DNA of 64,000 nucleotides from Methylocystis sp. L43. GTDB lineage: Bacteria; Pseudomonadota; Alphaproteobacteria; Rhizobiales; Beijerinckiaceae. The DNA lies in contig NZ_JADNRA010000035.1 in the NCBI RefSeq assembly GCF_015709525.1, positions 292,483 through 356,482 of the forward strand, given 5' to 3'. Made by a program: the position numbers and the translations under genes. A model generated the notes under the pieces. The model was not told where the DNA came from and made no database searches. It was given only the letters and a program-made list of their open reading frames with translations. Positions 28,394 through 37,584 of the stretch are shown piece by piece. Position 1 is the stretch's first letter. Every line of letters begins with the position of its first letter.

Positions 28394-29710
28394 TCATCTC
28401 ACTGCAATGTCCACTTGTAGTGAAGTCTTATAGCTTGTCGCTATGAACTCCTTGGCCACCTCAGCATCCCTGGCCCTCACGATAACCGAGTCATGGATAG
28501 GGTAGGCTGGGATGCGATGGACCTTCATCAGCATGAAGATGGCTGCAAACACAGCGTCCGACTCGTGGAACTGAAGGTCGGCCCAAGTGTGACCTGAGTT
28601 CCCCCACTCAGCCAACACAGGGAACATGGCGACCATAGCTTCCTTGATCTTACTGACCTTCGGAGGAGCGATACCGTGCTTCTCTCGGTAGTCCTCCGCC
28701 AGCTTGTTTGGCCATCTTCGAATGTGGCCTTGGCTCCCGAAGGTAGCCAGCATCCAGAGTTTGACGGCATCTCTGTGGATTCCCTCCACCTCGTAAGGAT
28801 CATAGTTCGGATCGAATGGCTGCTTCATTAGGCCGTGATAGGTGGCGAGGAAGCTCGCTCTTATGTCGACCTCAGTCGTCGCCTCACCATCAAGGGTGAT
28901 CTTCGCCCGATCCTCCTTGCTCTGGAACTGGTATTGAAGCTCACCACGAGCATACAGGCGTCCGCCTTTGTTCCAATCGAAAGACGGCTTGTCGCCTTCA
29001 TTGAAGTTTCTCACCAACCCTGTGAAGCGATACGGCCGCATCTCGAACTCGCTGAGGAACTGGTTAAGCTCCTTCATCTGCTTGATCAGACGGGTTGTGT
29101 ATTCAGTTTGCGGGACGGGCATCATCTTGCCGCGCGTCTTGTTCTCTCCACGGCCCCTCGCAGCGGCCCTCAGCACAACCGGATTGGCTGGTAGTGGCTC
29201 AATGAAGTGGTCGCTTGTAACGCCCTCACACAGCGCCTTCAGCGCCGGTGTCATCCTGAAGCGGCTTGCGTGGCCTCCGGTGGCGAATGGACGCGCGGAA
29301 GGATCGAAGGCGTTAGCGGTCCAAAATCGCTTCCCCTCAACGTGCTGAAGCCAACCAAGGGCAACAAGTGACTCCACAACGAACTTGAAGGCGCGGTAAC
29401 TCACCTCCTCGCCGGAGAACGCTTCAGTCTTCAACGAGCGATACACCCAGCCTTGCGCGTTCTTCCATGCTTCAGCGCGCAGCAAGTCGGCCAAGAATGC
29501 TCCTACAGCGTGGTGGATAGCGGCTTCGCGGCCTCGGTTCGTCCTGCGCTCGCATACTTTCGCCGACAACTTGGCGACCAGGGCGTCAGCTTCTTCGGTT
29601 ATCGAATGTGCGATGAGGGTGGCGTAAATCCCACGCCGCTCCGTGGCGGTTTCGGTGACCTGGGCGATGATATTCAATTTTCGAAACATCCTCAGGTTTC
29701 GAGAGGGCAC
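28394..29710 (-). CDS. Protein with family-A-polymerase-like palm motifs, unknown function
   Basis: 438 residues; not a named family that I recognise. The N-terminal third is helical and looks like a winged-helix region (residues about 70-165). From residue 250 the pattern resembles the palm/fingers of Pol I and T7-type polymerases: GRLYARGELQY; motif A candidate EVDIRASFLATYHGL (D282); motif B candidate HRDAVKLWMLATFGS (R313, K317, spaced R-x3-K as in Pol I and T7 RNAP, though the following aromatic residue is one position short); and motif C candidate PIHDSVIV (D407), very like the IHDSF of T7 RNAP and VHDE of Pol I. Starts are uncertain: GTG 29710 or ATG 29689. It follows the GmrSD gene by 45 bp on the same strand. 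Confidence 0.6.
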   Translation of the reverse strand: MPSRNLRMFRKLNIIAQVTETATERRGIYATLIAHSITEEADALVAKLSAKVCERRTNRGREAAIHHAVGAFLADLLRAEAWKNAQGWVYRSLKTEAFSGEEVSYRAFKFVVESLVALGWLQHVEGKRFWTANAFDPSARPFATGGHASRFRMTPALKALCEGVTSDHFIEPLPANPVVLRAAARGRGENKTRGKMMPVPQTEYTTRLIKQMKELNQFLSEFEMRPYRFTGLVRNFNEGDKPSFDWNKGGRLYARGELQYQFQSKEDRAKITLDGEATTEVDIRASFLATYHGLMKQPFDPNYDPYEVEGIHRDAVKLWMLATFGSQGHIRRWPNKLAEDYREKHGIAPPKVSKIKEAMVAMFPVLAEWGNSGHTWADLQFHESDAVFAAIFMLMKVHRIPAYPIHDSVIVRARDAEVAKEFIATSYKTSLQVDIAVR

Positions 29711-29755
29711 ACAAGCAGTGTGTAGGACGCCAGCCGGCGGCTCTGAAGCGCTGTG

Positions 29756-32700
29756 TCAGTGTGTTGTTGCGCTAGTGGAAGGCTCAGAAACACTTCTAAC
29801 TGCCAGCATCTCAATTACGTCGTTGCACGCGACAGTCGCTCGAAGAAGGCGGGCTTGGCTGACTTCGCGAACGTGCGCAATCTCGTTTCGCACCGGAGCG
29901 ATGAGATCCACGGCTGTCTGCAATCGGCGCTTCAAGTCGTCAACTTTCGCCAACCTAGACCTCACCTCCTGCCAAACGCCGAAGGAAAAAAGCAGCGATG
30001 GAAGCTGCGCGAGATATAAGTAATCTACAATACTGAGCGGATCGGATCCTTGCGGCCGAGCGCGGATGGACCGCTTCAGCATCTCGCGTTCGCGCTCTGG
30101 AATGCTCGCTTCTATCTCCGTTGCTGCTGCGCCACCAAAACGCGCGGTATAGACCTCGCGCACCAGGGTGCGGAGTGCCCGCTCTGTGTCTTCTATGCGC
30201 TTCCAGACCAACTCGGCTCCGGGCACGAACCATGGCGGCGTCAGGGGTGCCGCATCTACTTCGCCACCGAGCTGTCGGAACGCGACTCGGATAATATCGG
30301 CCATACGTCTGCGTCTTTCGCCAAGGAATTCGTTGTATTCCATCTGCTCCCATGAAGGGGGGAGAGCGTGTTCAGCGCACATTCGGCCCCAGCGTTCATC
30401 ATCGATCCTCAGCTCATTGCGCAGACGCGGCACATACGTGGCAGGACTTTGACCGCCAATAACGTTGTTTTCATGCCACCCAACGTCGGCGAGATTGGCC
30501 ACTTGGTTGATCTGGCGGAGGTCCTCAATGCCGTGCGAGCGAAGCCATCTTACTGGAAATAGATGATGAGCCTCCCGAGCGGCCCTCCCGCCGATGGCGG
30601 GTGGAACAATGAGATTGTGGAGCAACTGGTCTGAAAACAGGACTCGTGCGCCGAGGACGACTTGTGCGGCTCGGAATGCCAGAGCGGCTGGAGCTCGTGC
30701 CTTTTGCGTCTCAAGCGCGGACACGAGGGACAGGCTCCAATAGTCATCCGTAAGAATCTCAGATAATGCCTTGTCGAGCTCGTGTACGAATCCATTATCA
30801 TCATTCTGATCGACGCGGCTCAAGCGACTCAGGTCCTGTTCGAACGCGGTTTCCGAGGCAGTCGAATAGCGAGCGGTGAGCAATGATCCGAAGATCCAAC
30901 GGGCGATCAGAGAGTCGAGCTTGGATTTTTGAACGCTCTGTTTTCGTCCGCGTGTGTAGAATGCGTATGCATTTACGATGGCGTTCTTAGAGGCGATTAG
31001 ACTCTCGTTTAGGAACCCCGCATGCTTAACGCACAACAGGTAGTCCCGCCACGGCGTAGGCTCGATGCAGATCCTTGCGGCAGCATCAAGTTCGTTCAAC
31101 AGCTGCAGCCGCTTCTCCGGGTCTGCTTCGCCCGTCACGGGATCTACGCCTCGCAGAAATCGGTAGACCGCGGACATGCGAGCACGACCGAAAGCCACGG
31201 CGCAGGCGGCCCGGAGAAGTTGCTGGGTGTCAAGACCAACGACCGATCCCTGCGACAATTCACGTGCGCGCTCCTCCAAGAGGTCGCGTAGCTCGCCGTG
31301 GTACACGGACAACAGGGTGAGGACGAAGTCAGCTTGGCCTAACCGGGCACCTTGATTGTTAATGCGGACGAAAATTTCGGCGACGTCTTCCTCTGTCGCT
31401 TCTTCTTCTTGCTTCGCAGCCGTTCTGCGGATCTCTACGGTAGGGAACCGGTAGTCTGCTATCGCGTGTGCGCGGTCGAGGTTCCGCTCGACAGCGTCCT
31501 CGTAACTCTCATCGATCATCCGCCCCTTCTCACGAAGAGCAGCCATTAGGTCTCGGCGGATTTGGGGCTTTGAACTTGTTGTTTGCCAAAGCACCGTAAT
31601 GTTAGGAAGAAACTCAGGGTCCTTACGAATTGCCGCATCTGCAACTTCAAAACGTCCGTCCCGTGGTCGAAACGCAATTGCAATTCTTCGCACATCGCAA
31701 TCTTTGCCAACGACCTCCTCGCCCTTCATTACAGCATAAAGAGATGTGAGCCGTTGTTGACCGTCTATCACCAATGTGGTCGCACCTAGATCTGGGCGCG
31801 TTGCGCCAAGCGCCCGAACCTCAGTATCGCCTGATGGGTGCCAAAGGACCAAGGTACCTACCGGAAAACCAATAAAGAGAGAATCAAGGAGATCTCGTAC
31901 CTTTGTGTCCTCCCACACGAATGGTCGCTGGAGATCAGGTAATGCGATGACCCCTCGTTCAATATCACTGGCGAGCGAAGCAATAGAGCGCTGACCAGTT
32001 TCGAAGATCGGAGCTCTACCACGTACCCTTGGCTTTCTTGCAGTTGTGACATCGGCGTCGTCCGAGTCATCATCGAGGTCTGTAGCCGTCTGGTCTGGCT
32101 TGGGTTCGGGCTGAGGCAGTTCGCGACCCAGAATCGATGACAGGCATTTGATCGCTTCTGGCGCGTGGTCCTCCAAGCTAACAGATCGCCTGACACGCGT
32201 CATAGCGCCGTCAAGGAAGCTCTCAACGCCGTTCTTTAGTGCGGTACGAGCGGCTGTAGCGTGATCTAATGGGATGCTGAGTACCGCACCGCCGGGCACC
32301 CACTTAAACTCGTCATCAACCTCCGCGACAAGGTCGGATAGAACTTCCGCGTCAATAGGACCGATAACGCTAACTCTCAGCTTCGAGCGTCTTATCTCAA
32401 AGGCAAGCAGGCGGCCGGCCATGAGCCGAAGTCCATAGTCCGTTTCGCGTAAAAACCAACCGTCCCGCCGATACTCGTCAGCTGTCTCAACCGCCCATCC
32501 TAAGAAATCAAGAGCGGCGAAGCGCGCCCCTTCGTCAGGGATAGCGGCATGAAGCTTTTCCTCTATCCGCTCGGCGACACCGGGGCGCTGGTTCCAGCTG
32601 TGGTCCCCGAAATCGAACGTCGAGGGTGGATCCTCATCGATTCGTTCCTTGCGGAACGCCGCAATCTCGGGAAAGTGGTCCCTCAAATAGGCGACATCAA

Positions 32701-32986
32701 GCAGTGGAGGACAGTTGGCCAACAGGTTCTGTCCTCGCTCCGTAACCTGAAACCGTCCTGTTCCAACTGGTCGGAGTAGACCTGCTTTGACTAAGTATGT
32801 GCGTGCCCAACCAACGCGGTTGTAAAATTTTGTTTGCCCGCTCCTGAGAGGCTCAGCCATGTCGGCATCGGAGAGTCGAAATTCGTTGCCCAGCTGCTCG
32901 ACTGCTTTAGCCAGCGTGTGCTCCTCTCCACCTCCCGCAATCCTTAGAAGGGGCAGTAAGAGCGTTTGGAAGTCGGGAACAGCCAT
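29756..32986 (-). CDS. Single-chain GmrSD-type (DUF262/HNH) protein with N-terminal Mrr-like wHTH and C-terminal HEPN domain
   Basis: 1076 residues. Order read from sequence: winged-helix Mrr_N-like domain (1-90, ending VTERGQNLL); an uncharacterised domain (about 130-290); an acidic linker (300-312); DUF262/GmrS (335-600) with LPDLQRPFVW, GFPVGTLVLW and the nucleotide-binding IDGQQR (408-412); a helical middle; DUF1524-like HNH (about 780-900) with EAHHLFP (His 807/808) and NQVANLADVGWHENNVIGGQSP; and a C-terminal Swt1-like HEPN with RNEIAH (1033-1038). GmrSD proteins cleave modified phage DNA (type IV restriction), while HEPN domains are usually RNases. The combination suggests a dual-nuclease defence protein. 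The start is ATG 32986 with a weak ribosome site. Confidence 0.82.
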   Translation of the reverse strand: MAVPDFQTLLLPLLRIAGGGEEHTLAKAVEQLGNEFRLSDADMAEPLRSGQTKFYNRVGWARTYLVKAGLLRPVGTGRFQVTERGQNLLANCPPLLDVAYLRDHFPEIAAFRKERIDEDPPSTFDFGDHSWNQRPGVAERIEEKLHAAIPDEGARFAALDFLGWAVETADEYRRDGWFLRETDYGLRLMAGRLLAFEIRRSKLRVSVIGPIDAEVLSDLVAEVDDEFKWVPGGAVLSIPLDHATAARTALKNGVESFLDGAMTRVRRSVSLEDHAPEAIKCLSSILGRELPQPEPKPDQTATDLDDDSDDADVTTARKPRVRGRAPIFETGQRSIASLASDIERGVIALPDLQRPFVWEDTKVRDLLDSLFIGFPVGTLVLWHPSGDTEVRALGATRPDLGATTLVIDGQQRLTSLYAVMKGEEVVGKDCDVRRIAIAFRPRDGRFEVADAAIRKDPEFLPNITVLWQTTSSKPQIRRDLMAALREKGRMIDESYEDAVERNLDRAHAIADYRFPTVEIRRTAAKQEEEATEEDVAEIFVRINNQGARLGQADFVLTLLSVYHGELRDLLEERARELSQGSVVGLDTQQLLRAACAVAFGRARMSAVYRFLRGVDPVTGEADPEKRLQLLNELDAAARICIEPTPWRDYLLCVKHAGFLNESLIASKNAIVNAYAFYTRGRKQSVQKSKLDSLIARWIFGSLLTARYSTASETAFEQDLSRLSRVDQNDDNGFVHELDKALSEILTDDYWSLSLVSALETQKARAPAALAFRAAQVVLGARVLFSDQLLHNLIVPPAIGGRAAREAHHLFPVRWLRSHGIEDLRQINQVANLADVGWHENNVIGGQSPATYVPRLRNELRIDDERWGRMCAEHALPPSWEQMEYNEFLGERRRRMADIIRVAFRQLGGEVDAAPLTPPWFVPGAELVWKRIEDTERALRTLVREVYTARFGGAAATEIEASIPEREREMLKRSIRARPQGSDPLSIVDYLYLAQLPSLLFSFGVWQEVRSRLAKVDDLKRRLQTAVDLIAPVRNEIAHVREVSQARLLRATVACNDVIEMLAVRSVSEPSTSATTH

Positions 32987-33374
32987 TGGAGTGCCTATTG
33001 GTGCGTGCTTTAATGTTACACAATACGGTGGACCCCATTGGCCGCAGTCAACAGGTTCCCATACTGAGTGGATTTGAGGGGTTCAGCCGCGAACCCTGCC
33101 TCCCCCTTCAACCGCAGTCACATACGATGAGCGTTCCGTTCCGAGACCGGCATCCACAGCATGGTTGTCCTCCAGCAGAGGAGCTTGTTCCGAAGGCCGC
33201 AAAGTGCTCCTCATGCAAAGATTGCATTCCCGAATTTGCTTGCAGCGGTGGAAACCGACTCCTCAACCCGTCCAGTTTGTCTCAAAGGCCCTGACGCCGG
33301 ACAAGCAGTGTCGCTATCTATTGGTATCTACCGGCGCATCACCGTTGTAATCCCGGAGGCCGCCACAGGCCATC
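32987..33374. other. Intergenic region of the island
   Basis: 388 bp upstream of the GmrSD-HEPN gene and downstream of the serine recombinase gene. It must hold the promoter of the defence operon. I see no clear -35/-10 element, repeat or RNA. Confidence 0.4.
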
Positions 33375-33920
33375 CTACACGGTCTCCAGCACACGGTAGA
33401 CACTCGCCCTCCCGATCCCGAGGGTCTTCGCTATCTCGGTACCGCCCCGGCCTTCTGCCTTGAGCTTCTTGATGGCTTCAGCGTCGATGGTCGCGGGGCG
33501 TCCTTTGTAGACGCCAGCCGCCTTCGCCTTCGCAATGCCCTCCATCTGGCGCTCTCTGCGCAGATTGGTCTCGAACTCTGCGAACACCCCAAGCATCCCA
33601 AGGAACGCCTTCCCGCTTGCCGTGGACGTATCGATGTTCGCATTCAGGACCTGTAGGGCTGCGCCGCGCTTTTCCAGCATCGCCACGATGTTGCTTAGGT
33701 CTGCAACCGAGCGCGCCAGTCTGTCCAACTTGCATACCACCAGCACGTCGCCCTTACGGATGAACTCCAGAACTGTGGCCAACTCTGTGCGACCATCTGT
33801 GGACGCACCGCTTTTCTTCTCAGACCTCACGACATCGCATCCGGCCTTCCGAAGAGCCTCGGTCTGAAGTTCGAGGTCCTGATCTTGTGTGCTGACTCTG
33901 GCGTAGCCGAACTTGGTCAT
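33375..33920 (-). CDS. Serine recombinase (resolvase/invertase family)
   Basis: 181 residues, typical length for Pin/Hin/Tn3-type enzymes. Catalytic serine in YARVST (S10); further active-site region in LVVCKLDRLARSVADL; dimerisation helix from EFETNLRRERQMEGIAKAKA; C-terminal HTH in GGTEIAKTLGIGRASVYRVLE. Could act as a resolvase or DNA invertase; no inverted recombination site is evident next to it. Same strand as the GmrSD-HEPN gene. Confidence 0.93.
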   Translation of the reverse strand: MTKFGYARVSTQDQDLELQTEALRKAGCDVVRSEKKSGASTDGRTELATVLEFIRKGDVLVVCKLDRLARSVADLSNIVAMLEKRGAALQVLNANIDTSTASGKAFLGMLGVFAEFETNLRRERQMEGIAKAKAAGVYKGRPATIDAEAIKKLKAEGRGGTEIAKTLGIGRASVYRVLETV

Positions 33921-34193
33921 GACGGAGGTCTCGAACTGTCTCGTTTGAGTTTAGACCATCAATGCCTACCGTCTCGAAATTCTGATGTCAACCCATATGA
34001 GACGCTAAAGCTGTCTCGCCGCAGCGTCTCGCCAGAGTATACTCATACAAGGCACGACGCGGGTCAGTTTCATTTCAGCTTCGAAGCGTGACGGTCATAG
34101 TGTAGACTTGCTTGTTGAACATACGAAATTGTTCAGCGCTCAATCAGTGCTGCGTGGATCGGTGCCAAATTGGCGCAAATGCGGGACTATCTG

Positions 34194-35135
34194 ATGGCTG
34201 TCTTGGATCTTTTTTCAAAGCGAATAAAACGCGAATCTGGCGACACGCCGGACGTATACTCCTACGACCAAATTCCTCAGCAACTCCGCGTTCAAACAAT
34301 TCACATCTGGCGCGACGCAATCGGCAACCCTGAGGAAATCTCGAAAATCAACTATCAGGTAATTAGTAGTTCATACGAGACAATCGCGGCGGCTCTACGT
34401 CGCGAATATGGTGTCTTTAGATTGAGCGGACGCCCCGGCGACTCGGCAATAAGAGAGCTTGAAGGGTTTCTCGTCAGTGAGGAGGATATTTTAAAGGTCT
34501 TAGATGTTATAGAGCTTTCCTTTCGCTACATTGACAGAGCAACAAGAGCTGGAGGCTACTTGCAGAGATACGAACGCGCTGGCGAGATTGCTGATGACGC
34601 AATCAGCGAGTTAAACGCCCGTTTTAAAGAACATGGTATCGGTTATTTCTATTCGGATGGGATAATAATACGGGTAGACTCGGAGCTAATCCACAAGGAA
34701 GCTGTTATACCTGCTCTAGTTGTTCTACGCAATAGGCAATACCAAAGCGCAGAGCAAGAGTTCCTTTCAGCGCACGAGCACTACAGGACAGGCAAGAATG
34801 CTCAGGCGTTAGTTGACTGCTATAAGGCGTTTGAGAGTGTGATGAAGATAATCTGTACAAAGAGGAGTTGGCAGTTCGATAAAACAAAAGCAGCGGCGCA
34901 CCTAGTTGATGTTTGCCTATCGAACGGTTTGATTGCTACCTTTTGGCAGAATCACTTTACCGGCCTTCGACAGATATTGGAATCGGCCATCCCCACCCCC
35001 CGCAATAAGATTGCCGGCCATGGCGCAGGTGCCGTGACGCCCGTCGAACCATCCGCGGAATTGACCGCATACGTGTTGCACATGACAGCAGCTACAATAC
35101 TGTTTCTCACTGAGGCTGAGGCCAACCTCCCGTGA
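34194..35135 (+). CDS. AbiJ-like (STM4504/CBY_0614 family) abortive-infection protein with HEPN motif
   Basis: 313 residues from ATG 34194, the start that gives the family-typical opening MAVLDLFSKRIK; upstream starts at 34170 and 34179 are possible. The first 50 residues (PDVYSYDQIPQQLRVQTIHIWRDAIG) match the AbiJ N-terminal domain. The C-terminal part (about 185-313) is helical with LPRNKIAGHG-like TPRNKIAGHG, a HEPN R-N-x4-H signature (270-276). Such proteins probably cut RNA after phage sensing. The stop overlaps the start of the next gene by 4 bp (GTGA). Confidence 0.8.
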   Translation: MAVLDLFSKRIKRESGDTPDVYSYDQIPQQLRVQTIHIWRDAIGNPEEISKINYQVISSSYETIAAALRREYGVFRLSGRPGDSAIRELEGFLVSEEDILKVLDVIELSFRYIDRATRAGGYLQRYERAGEIADDAISELNARFKEHGIGYFYSDGIIIRVDSELIHKEAVIPALVVLRNRQYQSAEQEFLSAHEHYRTGKNAQALVDCYKAFESVMKIICTKRSWQFDKTKAAAHLVDVCLSNGLIATFWQNHFTGLRQILESAIPTPRNKIAGHGAGAVTPVEPSAELTAYVLHMTAATILFLTEAEANLP

Positions 35136-35476
35136 ATAAAATCCACCAGATCGCACTGCTCTACGCCCTCCCTATAGCTCTCAGCTCTGATGCACTCGCG
35201 CAAACTCTGGCCATCGATGAAATGGCTATGATCTTGGCCACAGCTTCCTACGTGTCCTCAAGGTGCGGATTGCGGGCCAATGATGAGCCGATTGCGGTCG
35301 TAGTGGCGAACCGAGGTTACGACTACCGAGATTTCTTGCCAGAGGGACGCTACGGGAACGTCGTCATGGTGAAGCTGAAAAAGGCTTACGAGTTTGAACG
35401 GCAGCATGGCCGAGCGTTTTCTTGTGACGCAACAAAGAAGGTAGCGCTTGAGTTCCTTCCGGACTTGTATCGCTGA
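35132..35476 (+). CDS. Small secreted protein of unknown function
   Basis: 114 residues starting at GTG 35132 inside the AbiJ-like stop, so translation is coupled. Residues 1-23 form a signal peptide (IALLYALPIALSSDALA, cleavage before QTLAID). The mature part contains two cysteines and a GYDYRDFLPEGRYG segment. Coupling a periplasmic protein to an AbiJ-like protein is unusual; I do not recognise its family. Confidence 0.65.
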   Translation: MNKIHQIALLYALPIALSSDALAQTLAIDEMAMILATASYVSSRCGLRANDEPIAVVVANRGYDYRDFLPEGRYGNVVMVKLKKAYEFERQHGRAFSCDATKKVALEFLPDLYR

Positions 35477-35555
35477 CAGGTATAGTCCTCATCAGACTGG
35501 CGTCGCATCTCACTTGACCAATCAAAGCGCCCAGTTGATCCTCGAGGATGCATCG

Positions 35556-37073
35556 ATGCGCTTTCTTCCCTTCGAAGAGCACATTCTTAATTGCGGCGTG
35601 CGCATCCGACAGCGCTTGGTCATGGCCTATTATGCCGTCATTCATCACATGAACACGCAAGAAGCACAGCCGCCCAAATCCGTCGCACCGAGCGGGACAG
35701 ACATCGAGTCTGTTCTTCGTGTCTTCGTGCGCGGCGCGGTGTCACAGCTCTCTGATGCTATGCGAGGTTCCCGCACAGAGTTTATTGAACATAGCCGATG
35801 GGACCGCGGACCAGATAACCATTTTCGCGAGCGCAAGGCGCATACGCTGCTGCTGTATCGGACACTGGATGACGAATGGTTAGCTTCTCTCCCCGATTAT
35901 GAAAAATCGATTATGTGTCTGAAATCAGACGAGACTATCGGGCGGCATCTCGACGCGTTGGTAGGCACAGTATACCATCGTCGCCGCATTACCGCAGACT
36001 CAGTTCTGACATCGCTTTTGTACGCAATGCTCGACGACCAAGGAGCCCTTGCGTTCACGGATGAGAAATTCCAACGCAAGTTTAGCGAGATGATCGATTT
36101 TTTTCGCGAAGATCAAATTGCTTTCAAGACAGTTTCACCTCTTCCCGGATTCAGCTCACAGTCGCTCCCCATTGTGCTCAACGGCGAGATCGTTATAGAC
36201 CGACTGTCCGATGATGAGGTGACTCGCTGCTATGAAGTCGGGGTAATTCGGCCGGATTCACTCAGGTTTCCAATTATTTGGGATCAGCAAGCAGTGGGAA
36301 TCCGGAGGACGGTGTGCTTGCCGAAACTGATCCTACAGGACGATGAGTCGCCCGAGCTGCCGGAAGCTGGAGGAGAGGGACTTTACGGCAGTCGCCCAAT
36401 TTCACGAACGGACCTCCTGCTCGACGACGTTCTTTCGGCGCTGCGCCTGCTTAAGCACACGAAGATTCGCGCCTCAGGCACTGCGAGTTGGATTGATTAC
36501 CGGTTATTTGACTCGGGAACCCAATTCCAAGTGTTCGAGGGGCCACTGTGGCACAGCAGAGATGAGTTTTCAGAAAGCGATGTCTCAAGTTTTTTGGCGA
36601 TTTGGCGTCTGCTGGAGGGGGGAGCGACCTCCTTCGCTTTCAGCATCCACCGTTTCAATCTTGCCTTCGAACGCAGACTACCCTTCGATCGAATCGTCGA
36701 TCTGGTTATCGCAGCAGAGGCATTGTTCTTGGGTGATCTGGACGAACAGTATCGTGGGGAATTGCGATACCGGTTCGCCTTGCGAGCTGCGAAATTCATA
36801 GAACACCCGACCTACAGTGAGGGCGAAATCTTCCGTGTGATGCAGCGGGCATACGATGCCCGAAGTGCAGTCGTGCATGGTGGCTCGCCGAAAGACACGC
36901 GGTTGCCGGACAATAAAATCGCCGACCTTTCGACCTTTATTGGCTCTGTTGAAGAGCTTGTAAGGCTTGGATTGCGAAAGGCGCTCTCGATGAACGGGGA
37001 TGCAAGCAAGTTGCGCCAAAGCGACTACTGGAATTCGCTGTTACTCTCTATGACTAAATGCTCGCGCCAGTAA
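35556..37073 (+). CDS. ApeA-type HEPN domain protein
   Basis: 505 residues from ATG 35556 (CGAGGATG upstream); a longer start would overlap the preceding gene. The N-terminal two thirds have no recognised catalytic motifs. The C-terminal 130 residues match the Apea-like HEPN: RIVDLVIAAEALFLGDLDEQ, a helical block, then AYDARSAVVHGG with the R-x4-H catalytic pair (436-441). ApeA proteins block phage growth, probably as RNases. Third HEPN protein of the island. Confidence 0.78.
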   Translation: MRFLPFEEHILNCGVRIRQRLVMAYYAVIHHMNTQEAQPPKSVAPSGTDIESVLRVFVRGAVSQLSDAMRGSRTEFIEHSRWDRGPDNHFRERKAHTLLLYRTLDDEWLASLPDYEKSIMCLKSDETIGRHLDALVGTVYHRRRITADSVLTSLLYAMLDDQGALAFTDEKFQRKFSEMIDFFREDQIAFKTVSPLPGFSSQSLPIVLNGEIVIDRLSDDEVTRCYEVGVIRPDSLRFPIIWDQQAVGIRRTVCLPKLILQDDESPELPEAGGEGLYGSRPISRTDLLLDDVLSALRLLKHTKIRASGTASWIDYRLFDSGTQFQVFEGPLWHSRDEFSESDVSSFLAIWRLLEGGATSFAFSIHRFNLAFERRLPFDRIVDLVIAAEALFLGDLDEQYRGELRYRFALRAAKFIEHPTYSEGEIFRVMQRAYDARSAVVHGGSPKDTRLPDNKIADLSTFIGSVEELVRLGLRKALSMNGDASKLRQSDYWNSLLLSMTKCSRQ

Positions 37074-37584
37074 CCGGGACGAGTCCATGTCCTTCACCTC
37101 TTACAAGTGCGAGGTCATTTGATGGGGCCTCTGCACCCGACACCATTGCTCGGTTAATGCGGGCTGTCACAGACTGCAGAAGAGAAGTTGTGTATCCATT
37201 AGATCGAAGTCAGGCTGAAGGTCGCAGGTATGTTCCGCAGCGAACCTTCAGCGTGGACTTTTGCATTAGGCGTTTGGATGGTAATTCTGAGAAGGCGGGC
37301 TAAGCCTCGCGAAGCTGTGTTCTGTTTGAGCTAACTCCGTTCTCCATGACGTAGCCGTGCGCTCACAACCAACGGCGCAGCCCTTCGTCTCACACTGGCG
37401 ACCACAGCTATCTTTGCGCACAGGTGGTGAACCCGAACGCGCCACTTCGCAGGTCTCGACATCATTTAAATTCGGTTCCATCCGGCATGGGTACCCTTTG
37501 GGAAAACTCGGCCACTCCCACCACTTCACAAAACTGCCTGAAAGGGCCGAACCGTGGTGAAACCTTTGCTCGCGGTGTCGCCTT
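37074..37584. other. Island region without recognisable genes
   Basis: About 510 bp with several short overlapping frames and no signature of a known protein, RNA or repeat. Likely degenerate sequence. Confidence 0.45.
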
